A DNA stretch of 64,000 nucleotides from Lutimonas zeaxanthinifaciens (GCF_030503675.1 NZ_CP129964.1:1736001-1800000); one strand, 5' to 3'; positions 34,780 to 43,214 are shown, counted from the first letter of the stretch. Notes: a model not told the origin generated them from the letters alone. A program made the numbers and translations.

Positions 34780-36243
34780 CTATTTATTTGCTGCAAATTG
34801 CAAATCATTTGTTGTTACTGTATTTTGAATCGCGATATTGAAAGGCTCTTTTTTGTAGCCTAGAATTTCAAGCAATTCTTCGCTCTTTTGCTGGTCTCTG
34901 TAAATCTGGGTATGGATGCTACCGTTTCTATCTTTATTGATTAAAATATGTTTTGGAGCAGGAATTAAACAATGCTGTAATCCACCATACCCACCAATCG
35001 TTTCCTGATATGCTCCCGTGTTAAAAAAGCCTACATATAAGGGTTTATTCTTGTCGTATTTAGGCAGGTATATGGCATTAATATGTTGTTCGCTATTATA
35101 ATAATCATCACTGTCACAGGTTAAACCTCCCAACAGCACGCGTTCATAGGTGCTATGCCAACGGTTAATTGGCAACATTATAAAACGCTTGTTTATAGCC
35201 CATGTATCTGGAAGGGTAGTAATAAATGAAGAGTTGATCATATTCCATTTCTCCCTGTCATTCTGTTGTTTTTGATACAACACTTCATATATAGCCCCAC
35301 CGCTTTCACCAACCGTGAAACTTCCAAACTCAGTAAATATATTTGGTACATCAACCCCTTCTTCTTCACAAGCTAACTTGATTTGATTAACAATTTCATC
35401 AACCAAATATTGATAGTCAAAATCAAATGCCAATGAATTCTTAATTGGAAATCCTCCTCCAATGTTCAAACTATCAAGGGAAGGGCAAATCTTTTTTAAA
35501 CTGGTATATACTTTTAAACACTTTAAGAGTTCATTCCAGTAATATGCATTATCTCTTATTCCAGTATTAATAAAGAAATGAAGCATTTTAAGTTGAACCC
35601 TGGAGTTGTCCTTTATCTGCCTGTTATAAAATGGTACGATATTTTTGTAGCCAATACCTAATCGCGAGGTATAAAACTCAAATTTTGGCTCTTCTTCTGA
35701 AGCGATACGGATGCCAATATTGAAATCCCGTTCAATTTGATTAGACAATAAATCGATTTCTTCATAATTATCGATTATCGGAATACAGTTTTGATGCCCG
35801 CCATTGATAAGCCTGGCGATATTAGATATATACTTTTCTCGCTTAAACCCATTACATATAACGTAGGTGTTATCTTTTATCTGCTGCTTGGTTTTAAGAG
35901 TTTCAATTATATCAATATCAAAAGCTGAAGATGTTTCTATATGAATATCATTCTTTAATGCTTCATCCATTACATGCTTAAAATGAGAGCTTTTGGTGCA
36001 ATAACAATATTTATATTCTCCTGTGTATTTGTATTTTCGAAAAGCATTATCAAACCATTTCTTGGCTCTGTTAATATTATTTGAAATTTGCGGTAAATAA
36101 GTAAACTTTAAAGGAGATCCATAAACTTCAACTAATTTGTTTAAGTCTATATCATGAAAAAAAAGATGATCTCTCTCTAATCCAAATTCAGGCTGAGGAA
36201 AATCAAATGTTTGATTGATTAAATCAATATATTTAGTATTCAT
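34780..36243 (-). CDS. speA: arginine decarboxylase (short, fold III type)
   Basis: The 487-residue PLP enzyme has the lysine in YCTKSSHF (K84) that would form the Schiff base, the glycine-rich phosphate loop NIGGGFPI, and the GLTCDSDDYY segment with the cysteine/aspartate that act at the second active-site half. It matches the short Bacteroidota arginine decarboxylase better than the long enterobacterial SpeA. It starts the polyamine operon and has a long AT-rich leader containing a 10-bp perfect hairpin. The start is the first in-frame ATG. Confidence 0.88.
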   Translation of the reverse strand: MNTKYIDLINQTFDFPQPEFGLERDHLFFHDIDLNKLVEVYGSPLKFTYLPQISNNINRAKKWFDNAFRKYKYTGEYKYCYCTKSSHFKHVMDEALKNDIHIETSSAFDIDIIETLKTKQQIKDNTYVICNGFKREKYISNIARLINGGHQNCIPIIDNYEEIDLLSNQIERDFNIGIRIASEEEPKFEFYTSRLGIGYKNIVPFYNRQIKDNSRVQLKMLHFFINTGIRDNAYYWNELLKCLKVYTSLKKICPSLDSLNIGGGFPIKNSLAFDFDYQYLVDEIVNQIKLACEEEGVDVPNIFTEFGSFTVGESGGAIYEVLYQKQQNDREKWNMINSSFITTLPDTWAINKRFIMLPINRWHSTYERVLLGGLTCDSDDYYNSEQHINAIYLPKYDKNKPLYVGFFNTGAYQETIGGYGGLQHCLIPAPKHILINKDRNGSIHTQIYRDQQKSEELLEILGYKKEPFNIAIQNTVTTNDLQFAANK

Positions 36244-36335
36244 CTTAGATTATTTAAAAGTTATAAGAAGAGAAGGCCTATCAAAATTCCTTCACCAATT
36301 GTAATTGAATAACTTTTATCAAATCTTAATCTGAT

Positions 36336-36361
36336 ATTGTGTTTTGGGAATAAAACACAAT
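36336..36361. repeat. perfect 10-bp inverted repeat in the polyamine operon leader
   Basis: ATTGTGTTTT at 36336-36345 and AAAACACAAT at 36352-36361 enclose a six-base spacer, 93 to 118 bases upstream of the speA ATG. It could be an operator or, in RNA, a hairpin that senses polyamines. It has no T-tract placed as for an ordinary terminator. Confidence 0.5.
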
Positions 36362-36981
36362 TTGTACTGTGCAGCGATACTTTTAAATACGGAAGTTAGC
36401 TCTAAATTTCGGGTACTTACACCATAAGCTGCTTTTGAATATGACTTCCTAATTTTCAAAAGCCCGAACGTAAAAACACTTCTCACTTTGTTCAGCTAAA
36501 AAGCTCCTATGACTAAAGCTTTCTGTTACAAATGAAAAACAAAAAATTTAATAAAAAAAATTAATGTTTGTAAAAACTTATTTATTCATTAATAATTTAA
36601 ACTAATTATAAGTCAAGGAGATAAAGTAAATCTAATAACGTCAATTTCTACATAATGAATTAAATGTGCCTAATCAAAGGTTGGTTGCATTTTTTAACTG
36701 GAGATTATACTTAAAATTATTATAATCCATTAGATTTTGAAACCAGATAACTCTGTAAACTAAACTATTTACCCGATTTTTTACAAGTTTATAATATGTA
36801 CTTTGGTGCTCACGACAGGATTACTCCGTGATCCTGATTGCGTTCCGTTTTGAGAATAAAAAAGCCTTACCGTCTAATGCCGGCTCTTTTTATATTCACT
36901 CCAACTGCTTTTGAATGAATTCAACGCAATTGTCGTAAATATAAAAACCTCGCTGAAGCGAGGCTTTTTTTGATTGATTCG
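36362..36981. other. long AT-rich region between speA leader and tRNA-Arg
   Basis: No frame longer than chance is visible. Features seen: a CAGGAT/ATCCTG hairpin at 36816-36836 whose first arm matches a stretch of the tRNA-Arg T-arm, a GCC/GGC hairpin-like stretch near 36862-36890, and the terminator 36948-36971. No DnaA-box cluster is obvious. Confidence 0.4.
36948..36971 (-). terminator. terminator of tRNA-Arg
   Basis: The stem CCTCGC-TGAA-GCGAGG, flanked by A5 and T7 on the plus strand, acts in either direction. tRNA-Arg, ending at 36982, reads into it from the right. Confidence 0.75.
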
Positions 36982-37055
36982 TGATCGCGACAGGATTCGA
37001 ACCTGTGACCGTCTGCTTAGAAGGCAGATGCTCTATCCAGCTGAGCTACGCGACC
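36982..37055 (-). tRNA. tRNA-Arg (anticodon TCT)
   Basis: The minus strand reads a full cloverleaf: acceptor GGTCGCG with CGCGATC (one G-T pair), D-arm GCTCAGCTGGATAGAGC, anticodon stem TCTGC around the loop CTTCTAA (anticodon TCT), and T-arm ACAGGTTCGAATCCTGT. The length is 74 bases. No CCA is encoded. Confidence 0.95.
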
Positions 37056-37228
37056 CGTTACTTGATTGTTTTAAGCGGGTGCAAATATAATCTGACATTC
37101 CAAATAAAACAAACTATACGAGATAATTTTTTTCAAGCAGACTAAAAAAACAGGTTTGTATTAACCCTAAATTTTACACAAAGAAATAAATCGTATCTTT
37201 AAGGTCTTAATCATAAATCCCCCTCACT

Positions 37229-37534
37229 ATGATAAAGAAGCTATCTTTGCTATTCTTAGCTCTCCTATTTCCTACCATTACATTCGCCCAAATAAGTGTG
37301 TCTGAAGACAAAGTTGAAGAAGTTTTAATTAAACTTGAAGACGCTGATGTTGATATTATCAAACTTAAAACACTTAAAAAATGGAAGGCCTTGGAATTAA
37401 GCCATGAGATGAAGCCACAAATGGATTACAACGTCGTATTGGTCAAATATGAATCCAAAGGGCAGGAGAAAACTGTAATCATCGATCAGCATCTGGTACC
37501 CATCCGATTTGATTATCTGGACAAATCCGAATAA
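37229..37534 (+). CDS. small secreted protein, unknown function
   Basis: This 101-residue protein has a signal peptide (LLFLALLFPTITFAQ) and a mature part of about 80 residues with two lysine-rich helices (KLKTLKKWKALELSHEMK) and a C-terminal strand pair (VVLVKYESKG and KTVIIDQHLVPIRFDYL). It is not assigned to any family I know. It ends before the strong terminator at 37677. Confidence 0.6.
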   Translation: MIKKLSLLFLALLFPTITFAQISVSEDKVEEVLIKLEDADVDIIKLKTLKKWKALELSHEMKPQMDYNVVLVKYESKGQEKTVIIDQHLVPIRFDYLDKSE

Positions 37535-37676
37535 TCCATGAGGCCCTTATGCAAGAACAGGCCTACATGACAAAAATCATTTCCTTATCTTTAAATAGGT
37601 AGTACTTTTGAGTACTTTAAGTTTTTTTGGGGGGAAGAATTTAGAGTAAATCTTAAGTAAGATTATAATTTTAAGA

Positions 37677-37711
37677 AAAAGCCCGAGTGAATAAATTTCA
37701 TTCGGGCTTTT
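37677..37711 (+). terminator. terminator after the small secreted protein
   Basis: AAAAGCCCGA pairs with TCGGGCTTTT and extends to about 15 bp with one G-T pair around a short AT loop. It lies about 140 bases past the stop. Confidence 0.75.
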
Positions 37712-37806
37712 CATTTAGGGCAAGGGATTTTATTATAATGTTCAAGTTATAAACATATTTCTTAGACATTTTTATTCAAAATATTTTTTTTGTTCACTTT
37801 TAGTTG

Positions 37807-37814
37807 TATATTTG
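37807..37814 (+). promoter_or_regulatory. -7 promoter element
   Basis: TATATTTG matches the Bacteroidota TAnnTTTG element 20 bases before the ATG at 37835. A TTTG at 37789-37792 is only 14 bases upstream, shorter than usual. Confidence 0.4.
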
Positions 37815-37834
37815 TTGAACATTAATTTTGAATT

Positions 37835-38164
37835 ATGAACGCTTTATTAGAAAAAATGAATCCAAGAACTGATCACTATAGCACTACTGAGGTGAGCAGC
37901 CATTCATTGATTCAAGCGTTTGATTTGACAACTGCAGCAGAAGCTGTCAACAGACATTTAAATCGATTCATTGTTATTCTCTTAATTTCCTGTTTGGCTT
38001 TATATGAGGCTTTTTACAGAAATAGTGAGACAGGTAGGGTCCTTGCTTTTCTGTATTTAATTCTTGTTGCATTTAGGTCTTGGTTTCTGCTTGTAAAGTC
38101 TTCAGATTATTTTGGGAAGAAGGTGAGTCGATCTTTTAAAGAGAAGTTTGGAGACACCCCATAA
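37835..38164 (+). CDS. small membrane protein of unknown function
   Basis: This 109-residue protein has two hydrophobic segments (IVILLISCLALYEAFY and VLAFLYLILVAFRSWFLLV) and soluble ends: an N-terminal STTEVSSHSLIQAF part and a basic C-terminus (KKVSRSFKEKF). No family can be named. It lies upstream of the CHRD gene (64 bases). Confidence 0.55.
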   Translation: MNALLEKMNPRTDHYSTTEVSSHSLIQAFDLTTAAEAVNRHLNRFIVILLISCLALYEAFYRNSETGRVLAFLYLILVAFRSWFLLVKSSDYFGKKVSRSFKEKFGDTP

Positions 38165-38228
38165 GTCTCCAAACAACTCTTAAAACAACGTTTAAAGTAC
38201 AACAAGAATAATTAAACAAATAGAAGCC

Positions 38229-40181
38229 ATGAAACCAGATTACCTTTCCAAATTAAAGCGATTTATGTTTTTATTCCTCATCTTATCCTTTGTAGGGTGT
38301 AGTGATGATGATGAACCTATTATAACACCTGATCCGGATCCTGTGGATCCACCAGTAACTGTTTCTAAAAGTACTGAGTACGATCTCAATGCTGTTGCCG
38401 TAGCTGATATTTCAGGTAAAGCGACATTCATAGAATATTCCGATAATACGGTGGCAATTGAACTTGAACTTTCAAACACTCCGGCAGGAGGTCAGCATCC
38501 AGCACACATTCATTATAATACCGCCGCAGAAGGAGGAGATGTTGCTCTTACTTTGGGTACGGTAGATGGAACTACAGGGAAAAGTTCGATTACAGTTACT
38601 GCCTTGAATGATGGAACAGCTGTTGGATATGATGATTTAGTAGCTTTTGACGGTTATATTAATGTACACCTAAGTTCCGATGATTTAGAAACAATCGTGG
38701 CCCAGGGAGATATAGGTGAAAATGCCTTGACGGGAACCTCTAAGTCTTATGACCTCATGGAAAAGGCTGTCCCCGGTATTGCCGGTACGGTCACGTTTTA
38801 TGAAAGACAAAATGGAGAGGCCTTGAGCGTTATTGAGTTGGCCAATACTCCGGAAGGAGGAATACATCCTGCTCACATTCATACTGGAAACGCCCTGGAA
38901 GGAGGAGGAATAGCTGTATCACTAAATCCGGTGGATGGTACCTCAGGGATGAGTAAAACCAGTATAACTCAACTGGATGATGGCACAGCAGTTTCATATG
39001 ATGATTTATTAGACTTTGACGGATACATTAATGTTCACTTAAGCCCTGAAGAACTTTCAACAATAGTTGCGCAAGGAGATATTGGAGGCAATGCCTTGTC
39101 CGGAACTGAAATGATGTACATGTTAGGCGAAAAAGATGTGGCTGGTATATCAGGAATGGTCCATTTCTACAAAAGAAACAACGGTGAAACTTTAGCGAAA
39201 CTTGAATTAATAAATACTCCTGCAGGAGGTATCCACCCGGCACACATACACAATAATTCAGCTATTGAAGGCGGAGGAATTGCTGTAAGCCTTACACCCG
39301 TTGATGGATCAACAGGAATGAGCTACACAAATATAGCGGCGTTAGATGATGGCACAACCATATCTTATGATGACCTAATGAATTTTGACGGATATTTAAA
39401 TGTACACCTAAGCCCTGAAGATCTTGCAGTTATTGTTGCGCAAGGAGATATAGGCCAAAATGAATTAACCGGAATGACAATTATGTATGATTTAGGTGAA
39501 AAGGATGTTCCCGGAATTTCAGGTATGGTAACTTTCTATGAAAGAAAAAGTGGAGAGGCATTAGCCATGTTAAAATTAATGAATACTCCGGCTGGAGGAG
39601 TGCATCCGGCTCACATTCATAATAACTCCGCGTCAGAAGGAGGAGGAATAGCATTTTCTTTCAATCCAGTGAATGGTGATACGGGTATGAGTTCTACGCA
39701 TGTAGCTCAGCTTGATGATGGGTCTTCTTTTGGCTTCGATGATATTGAGAACTTCGATGGATACATCAATGTACACCTGAGCCCTGATAATCTTGCAACC
39801 ATTGTGGCACAAGGTAACATAGGGTCCAATCTGGGTGATAATGGTGGAGGCGATGGAGAGTCAGTGACTTATGCCGTTGGAAATACGGGTTCAAGCGCCT
39901 ACGTATTTACTGGTGGTGACCTTAATAATGAATCAAATCCTGACTTTACTTTTAAACGAGGGCAAACTTATATATTTAATGTAAATGCACCAGGACATCC
40001 GTTCCTGATTAAAACAACCGAAACACTTGGGACTGGTGACTCCTACAATGATGGTGTCACCAATAATGGAGCTGCTCAAGACACAATTACTTTTACTGTG
40101 CCAATGGACGCTCCCGATACCCTTTTCTACATATGCGAGTTCCATTCCGAAATGGCTGGAACGATCAACATTGTTGATTAA
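38229..40181 (+). CDS. surface lipoprotein with four CHRD domains and a C-terminal cupredoxin-like domain
   Basis: This 650-residue lipoprotein (FVGC then SDDDEP, outer-surface signal) has four CHRD repeats. The motif HPAHIH starts at residues 90, 213, 336 and 459, exactly 123 residues (369 bases) apart, and each repeat ends in YINVHLS or YLNVHLS followed by IVAQGDIG or a near variant. After a glycine-rich linker the last 100 residues form a cupredoxin-like domain with GHPF (H590), C636, H639 and M642 in the classic His-Cys-His-Met type 1 copper layout. CHRD domains are otherwise of unknown biochemical role. Confidence 0.87.
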   Translation: MKPDYLSKLKRFMFLFLILSFVGCSDDDEPIITPDPDPVDPPVTVSKSTEYDLNAVAVADISGKATFIEYSDNTVAIELELSNTPAGGQHPAHIHYNTAAEGGDVALTLGTVDGTTGKSSITVTALNDGTAVGYDDLVAFDGYINVHLSSDDLETIVAQGDIGENALTGTSKSYDLMEKAVPGIAGTVTFYERQNGEALSVIELANTPEGGIHPAHIHTGNALEGGGIAVSLNPVDGTSGMSKTSITQLDDGTAVSYDDLLDFDGYINVHLSPEELSTIVAQGDIGGNALSGTEMMYMLGEKDVAGISGMVHFYKRNNGETLAKLELINTPAGGIHPAHIHNNSAIEGGGIAVSLTPVDGSTGMSYTNIAALDDGTTISYDDLMNFDGYLNVHLSPEDLAVIVAQGDIGQNELTGMTIMYDLGEKDVPGISGMVTFYERKSGEALAMLKLMNTPAGGVHPAHIHNNSASEGGGIAFSFNPVNGDTGMSSTHVAQLDDGSSFGFDDIENFDGYINVHLSPDNLATIVAQGNIGSNLGDNGGGDGESVTYAVGNTGSSAYVFTGGDLNNESNPDFTFKRGQTYIFNVNAPGHPFLIKTTETLGTGDSYNDGVTNNGAAQDTITFTVPMDAPDTLFYICEFHSEMAGTINIVD

Positions 40182-40204
40182 TCCCCCGATTTTTAGAGTA
40201 AGAG

Positions 40205-40228
40205 CCCCGGATTTTCCGGGGTTTTTTT
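40205..40228 (+). terminator. terminator after the CHRD gene
   Basis: The stem CCCCGG-ATTTT-CCGGGG is followed by T7, 24 bases after the stop. Confidence 0.8.
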
Positions 40229-40308
40229 ATTAAAACTATGATTTTTGTCAATATTATATTCTTTCTTGGATAGTAACTTTACCTAGTTGTAATTTTAACA
40301 TCTCCGCC

Positions 40309-40722
40309 ATGAATAGATACAGTAAAATTTGGAAGAAAAGAGTAGAAGGAGCCATAAGTTCAGAATGGTCCCCGTTCCCGGGCCCTATGAGCCTAAGGAT
40401 TAAAGAAGAGAAGCCTAGCAAGATTTTTATCTCTGCATCCCTTGGATTTAAGGGTAAACCCGCCACAAGGGATCATGACAACCCCAATAGCTCTTTGTAT
40501 TACAGAATACTTGTTAATGGTGAAAAGGTTGTGGAGTACCATGTTCCAAATCCAAGGAAACTGGAAAAATTGTCAGATGTAAGTATTCAGGGAGTTTCTG
40601 AAATTCCTCCTGGAGAAAGCACAGTTGAAGTTTATTACAAGGGCTCAAAACAATGCTCCTGGAATATTAGGCAAAACCAGGCTGAAGCTGAATTAAGCGT
40701 TTTGGCAGTGCCCGTTAACTAG
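40309..40722 (+). CDS. conserved-looking cytoplasmic protein, unknown function
   Basis: The product of 137 residues has no signal and a beta-rich pattern (KIFISASLGF, LYYRILVNGEKVVEYHVPNP, ESTVEVYYKGS and CSWNIRQNQ). I recognise no family. It starts at the first ATG and lies alone between the CHRD gene and a cluster of 21-bp repeats. Codon use does not look foreign. Confidence 0.5.
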   Translation: MNRYSKIWKKRVEGAISSEWSPFPGPMSLRIKEEKPSKIFISASLGFKGKPATRDHDNPNSSLYYRILVNGEKVVEYHVPNPRKLEKLSDVSIQGVSEIPPGESTVEVYYKGSKQCSWNIRQNQAEAELSVLAVPVN

Positions 40723-40731
40723 TATTTTTTG

Positions 40732-40793
40732 AAATAAATATTTGTTTCGGTAAATAATATTTAACTTTCGATAAATAAAATGTAACTTTCGGA
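40732..40793. repeat. three tandem 20-21-bp repeats
   Basis: Copies at 40732-40751, 40752-40772 and 40773-40793 share AAATAA at the start and a TTTCG core near the end. The 21-bp period equals two DNA turns, as for multiple binding sites on one helix face. They lie ten bases after the stop of the gene at 40309 and about 86 bases before the ATG at 40880. Confidence 0.6.
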
Positions 40794-40879
40794 AAGAATA
40801 AAGCTTAATTCATCCTTGTAAAAGTTATTTAGTGATGCTTTTTTGCTAAATTCATTATTGACAATTAAAATCCCTTTTT

Positions 40880-41230
40880 ATGAAAATCATTGTAAGTGAA
40901 ATAAACCATTACTGGGTTCATTTTCAAGCCGGACGTACCGGAAGTAATCTTATTTATCCAAAAATTATTATCAAATGTTATCATGATGATGATTATGTTT
41001 TACAGGCAAGCTTTTATCCTGACAATAAAACCCTTCCTGAAAACTATCATGACGTAAATTCAAAACTAGTGTATTTAAGATATCCTGTTTCCATGTACGC
41101 CAATGTGGTGGATCTTTTAAGAAATGAGAAACCGATCTATTTCAGTTATTCTGAAAAGTCAAAGCTTGGATATATTCGAACAGGTAAGGAGCCTATAGGT
41201 GAAGGTGAAAACGACGCCGATTTTAATTAA
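40880..41230 (+). CDS. small protein of unknown function
   Basis: This 116-residue protein has alternating strands (KIIVSEINHYWVHF, KIIIKCYHDDDYVLQASFYP and LVYLRYP) and no signal peptide. It does not match a family I know. The upstream 21-bp repeats may regulate it. The stop is about 30 bases from the tRNA-Leu gene on the other strand. Confidence 0.55.
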   Translation: MKIIVSEINHYWVHFQAGRTGSNLIYPKIIIKCYHDDDYVLQASFYPDNKTLPENYHDVNSKLVYLRYPVSMYANVVDLLRNEKPIYFSYSEKSKLGYIRTGKEPIGEGENDADFN

Positions 41231-41261
41231 ATCCCGTAATCGGGGCTGAGACAGTTAAAAG

Positions 41262-41345
41262 TGCACATGACTGGACTCGAACCAGCACGTTCTTGCGAAC
41301 ACAGCCCCCTCAAGGCTGCGTGTCTACCAATTTCACCACATGTGC
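41262..41345 (-). tRNA. tRNA-Leu (anticodon GAG)
   Basis: The minus strand gives a class II tRNA: acceptor GCACATG with CATGTGC, a long variable arm (TGTTCGCAAGAACG), anticodon stem CAGCC around TTGAGGG (anticodon GAG), and T-arm CTGGTTCGAGTCCAG. It is 84 bases long and has no encoded CCA. Confidence 0.93.
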
Positions 41346-41365
41346 ATAGTAGTAGATACAAAACT

Positions 41366-41391
41366 AAAAAAAAATCCCGCTGCGGCGGGAT
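41366..41391 (-). terminator. terminator of tRNA-Lys
   Basis: The stem ATCCCGC-TGCG-GCGGGAT (7 bp) has A-run and T-run flanks. On the minus strand it lies 16 bases beyond the CCA end of tRNA-Lys. Confidence 0.75.
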
Positions 41392-41406
41392 ATTTTTTTG
41401 AATATC

Positions 41407-41482
41407 TGGTGACCTGGCTGGGGCTCGAACCCAGGACCCTCTCCTTAAAAGGGAGATGCTCTACCAACTGAGCTACCAGGTC
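41407..41482 (-). tRNA. tRNA-Lys (anticodon TTT), CCA encoded
   Basis: The cloverleaf on the minus strand has acceptor GACCTGG with CCAGGTC, D-arm GCTCAGTTGGTAGAGC, anticodon loop CTTTTAA (anticodon TTT) and T-arm CTGGGTTCGAGCCCCAG. Bases 41407-41409 encode the 3' CCA, unlike the other two tRNAs in the window. Confidence 0.95.
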
Positions 41483-41591
41483 AAATAATTCGGATGCAAA
41501 GATACATTCAATTATTAATAATACAAGTGTTTTTTTTAAAAAAAATTAAAGATATTTGCTGTCAATTTACAAACCTATAAATCAGTATTTT

Positions 41592-42116
41592 ATGAAATTT
41601 GTGTTGCTGGGCTACATGGGAAGCGGTAAGTCAACCGTTGCCAAGGCACTCTCAAATAAGTTGCATTTACCTTGTGTGGATCTCGATGATTATATAGAGG
41701 AAAAAGAACAAATGACGGTCAATAAAATCTTTCAGACCCAGGGAGAGGTCTATTTCAGGCTTCAGGAAAGTAAATACCTTAAGGAGATACTGGAAATGGA
41801 TTCAGAACTTATACTTTCAGTTGGAGGAGGAACTCCTTGCTATTCAAATAATATGGAATTGATCAATCAGTATTCCAGATCGATCTATTTGAAAGGAAGC
41901 ATTCCCACGATCTGCCAGAGACTCAGGAACGAAAAGGATCAAAGGCCCTTGATTGCTGATTTGAATGACGGACAGCTCACCGAGTTTGTGGCCAAACATT
42001 TATTTGAAAGGAGAAATTATTATGAAAAGGCTGATACGATCATCAATGTTGACGGCAAATCCCTGGAAGACCTGGTGAGTGAATCAACCTTGAGCCTAAA
42101 GGAATATCTAAAATAG
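41592..42116 (+). CDS. aroK: shikimate kinase
   Basis: The ATG at 41592 starts just before the P-loop (LLGYMGSGKSTVAK); an upstream start at 41556 is less likely. Other landmarks are the shikimate-binding DLDDYIEE region, FRLQESKYL, and GGGTPCY, then DQRPLIAD with the lid arginine. It phosphorylates shikimate in chorismate synthesis. It is convergent with the phosphoribosyltransferase gene, ten bases apart. Confidence 0.9.
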   Translation: MKFVLLGYMGSGKSTVAKALSNKLHLPCVDLDDYIEEKEQMTVNKIFQTQGEVYFRLQESKYLKEILEMDSELILSVGGGTPCYSNNMELINQYSRSIYLKGSIPTICQRLRNEKDQRPLIADLNDGQLTEFVAKHLFERRNYYEKADTIINVDGKSLEDLVSESTLSLKEYLK

Positions 42117-42125
42117 ACAAACCGA

Positions 42126-42623
42126 TTAATCCAGATAGGCTTCGGCTTTTTTTCCCTTAAATTCTACATAAATATGTTCCTGCATGGAAGTAGACAATGA
42201 AATACCCTTGAAATCGGCTTTTATCGGGTATTTTTTGTGATTTCGGTTCACCAGCACCCCTGTTTTAAATCGTTTAAGCGGTACTTCTAAAAAGTGTTTT
42301 GCTGCATAAATCAGCGTTGTTCCCGAATTTAGGACATCATCAACCAGCACAAGGGGTTTGTTTTTATATTCCTTAGGAGAAATACTTGTGGTAATCTGTT
42401 CCCTCGGCTTCTTTTTATTTATTTTTACTTCGCAAAGGATAACCCGAATAGGAGAGATCTCTTCGAGCACCTCTCTGATCTTTTTAGCAAAGATAAATCC
42501 ATTCTCCTTGATTCCGGCCAGCACGATTTCGGTCTCATTAATGTTCGATTCATAAATCTGATAAGCAATTCGTTTTGTTTTGTGCTGAATTTGCTCATTG
42601 TTTAAGATAATGGTTCTTTGCAT
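42126..42623 (-). CDS. phosphoribosyltransferase-family protein (PyrR-like)
   Basis: This 165-residue protein has the PRPP motif LVLVDDVLNSGTTLIYA and the type I PRTase layout (IVLAGIKENGFIFAKKI before it). The general arrangement resembles PyrR, but I cannot show whether it is a uracil phosphoribosyltransferase, a regulator or another enzyme. It forms a minus-strand block with the methyltransferase and S4 genes. Confidence 0.8.
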   Translation of the reverse strand: MQRTIILNNEQIQHKTKRIAYQIYESNINETEIVLAGIKENGFIFAKKIREVLEEISPIRVILCEVKINKKKPREQITTSISPKEYKNKPLVLVDDVLNSGTTLIYAAKHFLEVPLKRFKTGVLVNRNHKKYPIKADFKGISLSTSMQEHIYVEFKGKKAEAYLD

Positions 42624-42629
42624 GTTTAC

Positions 42630-43214
42630 TCAATTTCTTTTCACAAAATTAATAAAAAGTTCATTCCCAAGTCTCTGTTTTATCGAATTATAACAAGGAG
42701 ACATGGTGCGCAAATGAAAACGTTTTTGAAATGCCAGGCTGTAAGCATCGGCATCACCTCCAAAAGGCGGGCCTTCATCCGTCAGGCGAAAGTCAAAAAG
42801 CAGTCCCACAAGCTTACCTCCATCTTTAAGTAAGGAATTCATTTTATTGATATAATCCATTCTTAAAGAAGGATCTAGAGCGCAAAAAAAAGTTTGCTCC
42901 AGGATCAGGTCATATTGACCCTGATGCTCAAAAAAGTTTCCCTGTACAAGATGACTATCCGGAAATTCAGGTACGCGCTTTTTAAAATTTATCAACGGCT
43001 CTTTCACCAGGTCAAGTACCGTTACATCGGTAAAACCGCTTTCAAACAGATAAGCTGCTTCATAGGCGTTTCCTGCGCCAGGAATTAAAATCGATAAATC
43101 ATTGTTATCAAGCTGATCGACATAAGCTTTCAGAGGAGGGGAGACCTCCCCCATATCCCAGCCCGTTTGGTTGGAATTGTATTTCCCGGACCAGAATGAG
43201 GCATCAAAAGTCAA
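42630..43214 (-). CDS. TPMT-family SAM-dependent methyltransferase
   Basis: The frame may begin at TTG 43238 or TTG 43214; the second gives TFDASFWSGKY, which fits the family start. Landmarks are TGWDMGEVSPPLKAYVDQL and the SAM motif ILIPGAGNAYEAAYL, as in thiopurine methyltransferase-like and halide/thiol methyltransferases. The substrate is unknown. The start overlaps the end of the S4 gene. Confidence 0.8.
   Translation of the reverse strand: MTFDASFWSGKYNSNQTGWDMGEVSPPLKAYVDQLDNNDLSILIPGAGNAYEAAYLFESGFTDVTVLDLVKEPLINFKKRVPEFPDSHLVQGNFFEHQGQYDLILEQTFFCALDPSLRMDYINKMNSLLKDGGKLVGLLFDFRLTDEGPPFGGDADAYSLAFQKRFHLRTMSPCYNSIKQRLGNELFINFVKRN

Larger units (their letters stand above)
37535..37834. 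other. 300-base gap with terminator and promoter
   Basis: The only structures are the hairpin at 37677-37711 and the TATATTTG element at 37807. No gene is seen. Confidence 0.6.

Noticed and set aside
36362-36981. Possible replication origin in the AT-rich region
   Set aside because: No DnaA-box cluster, no dnaA or dnaN and no repeats of the needed type were seen.
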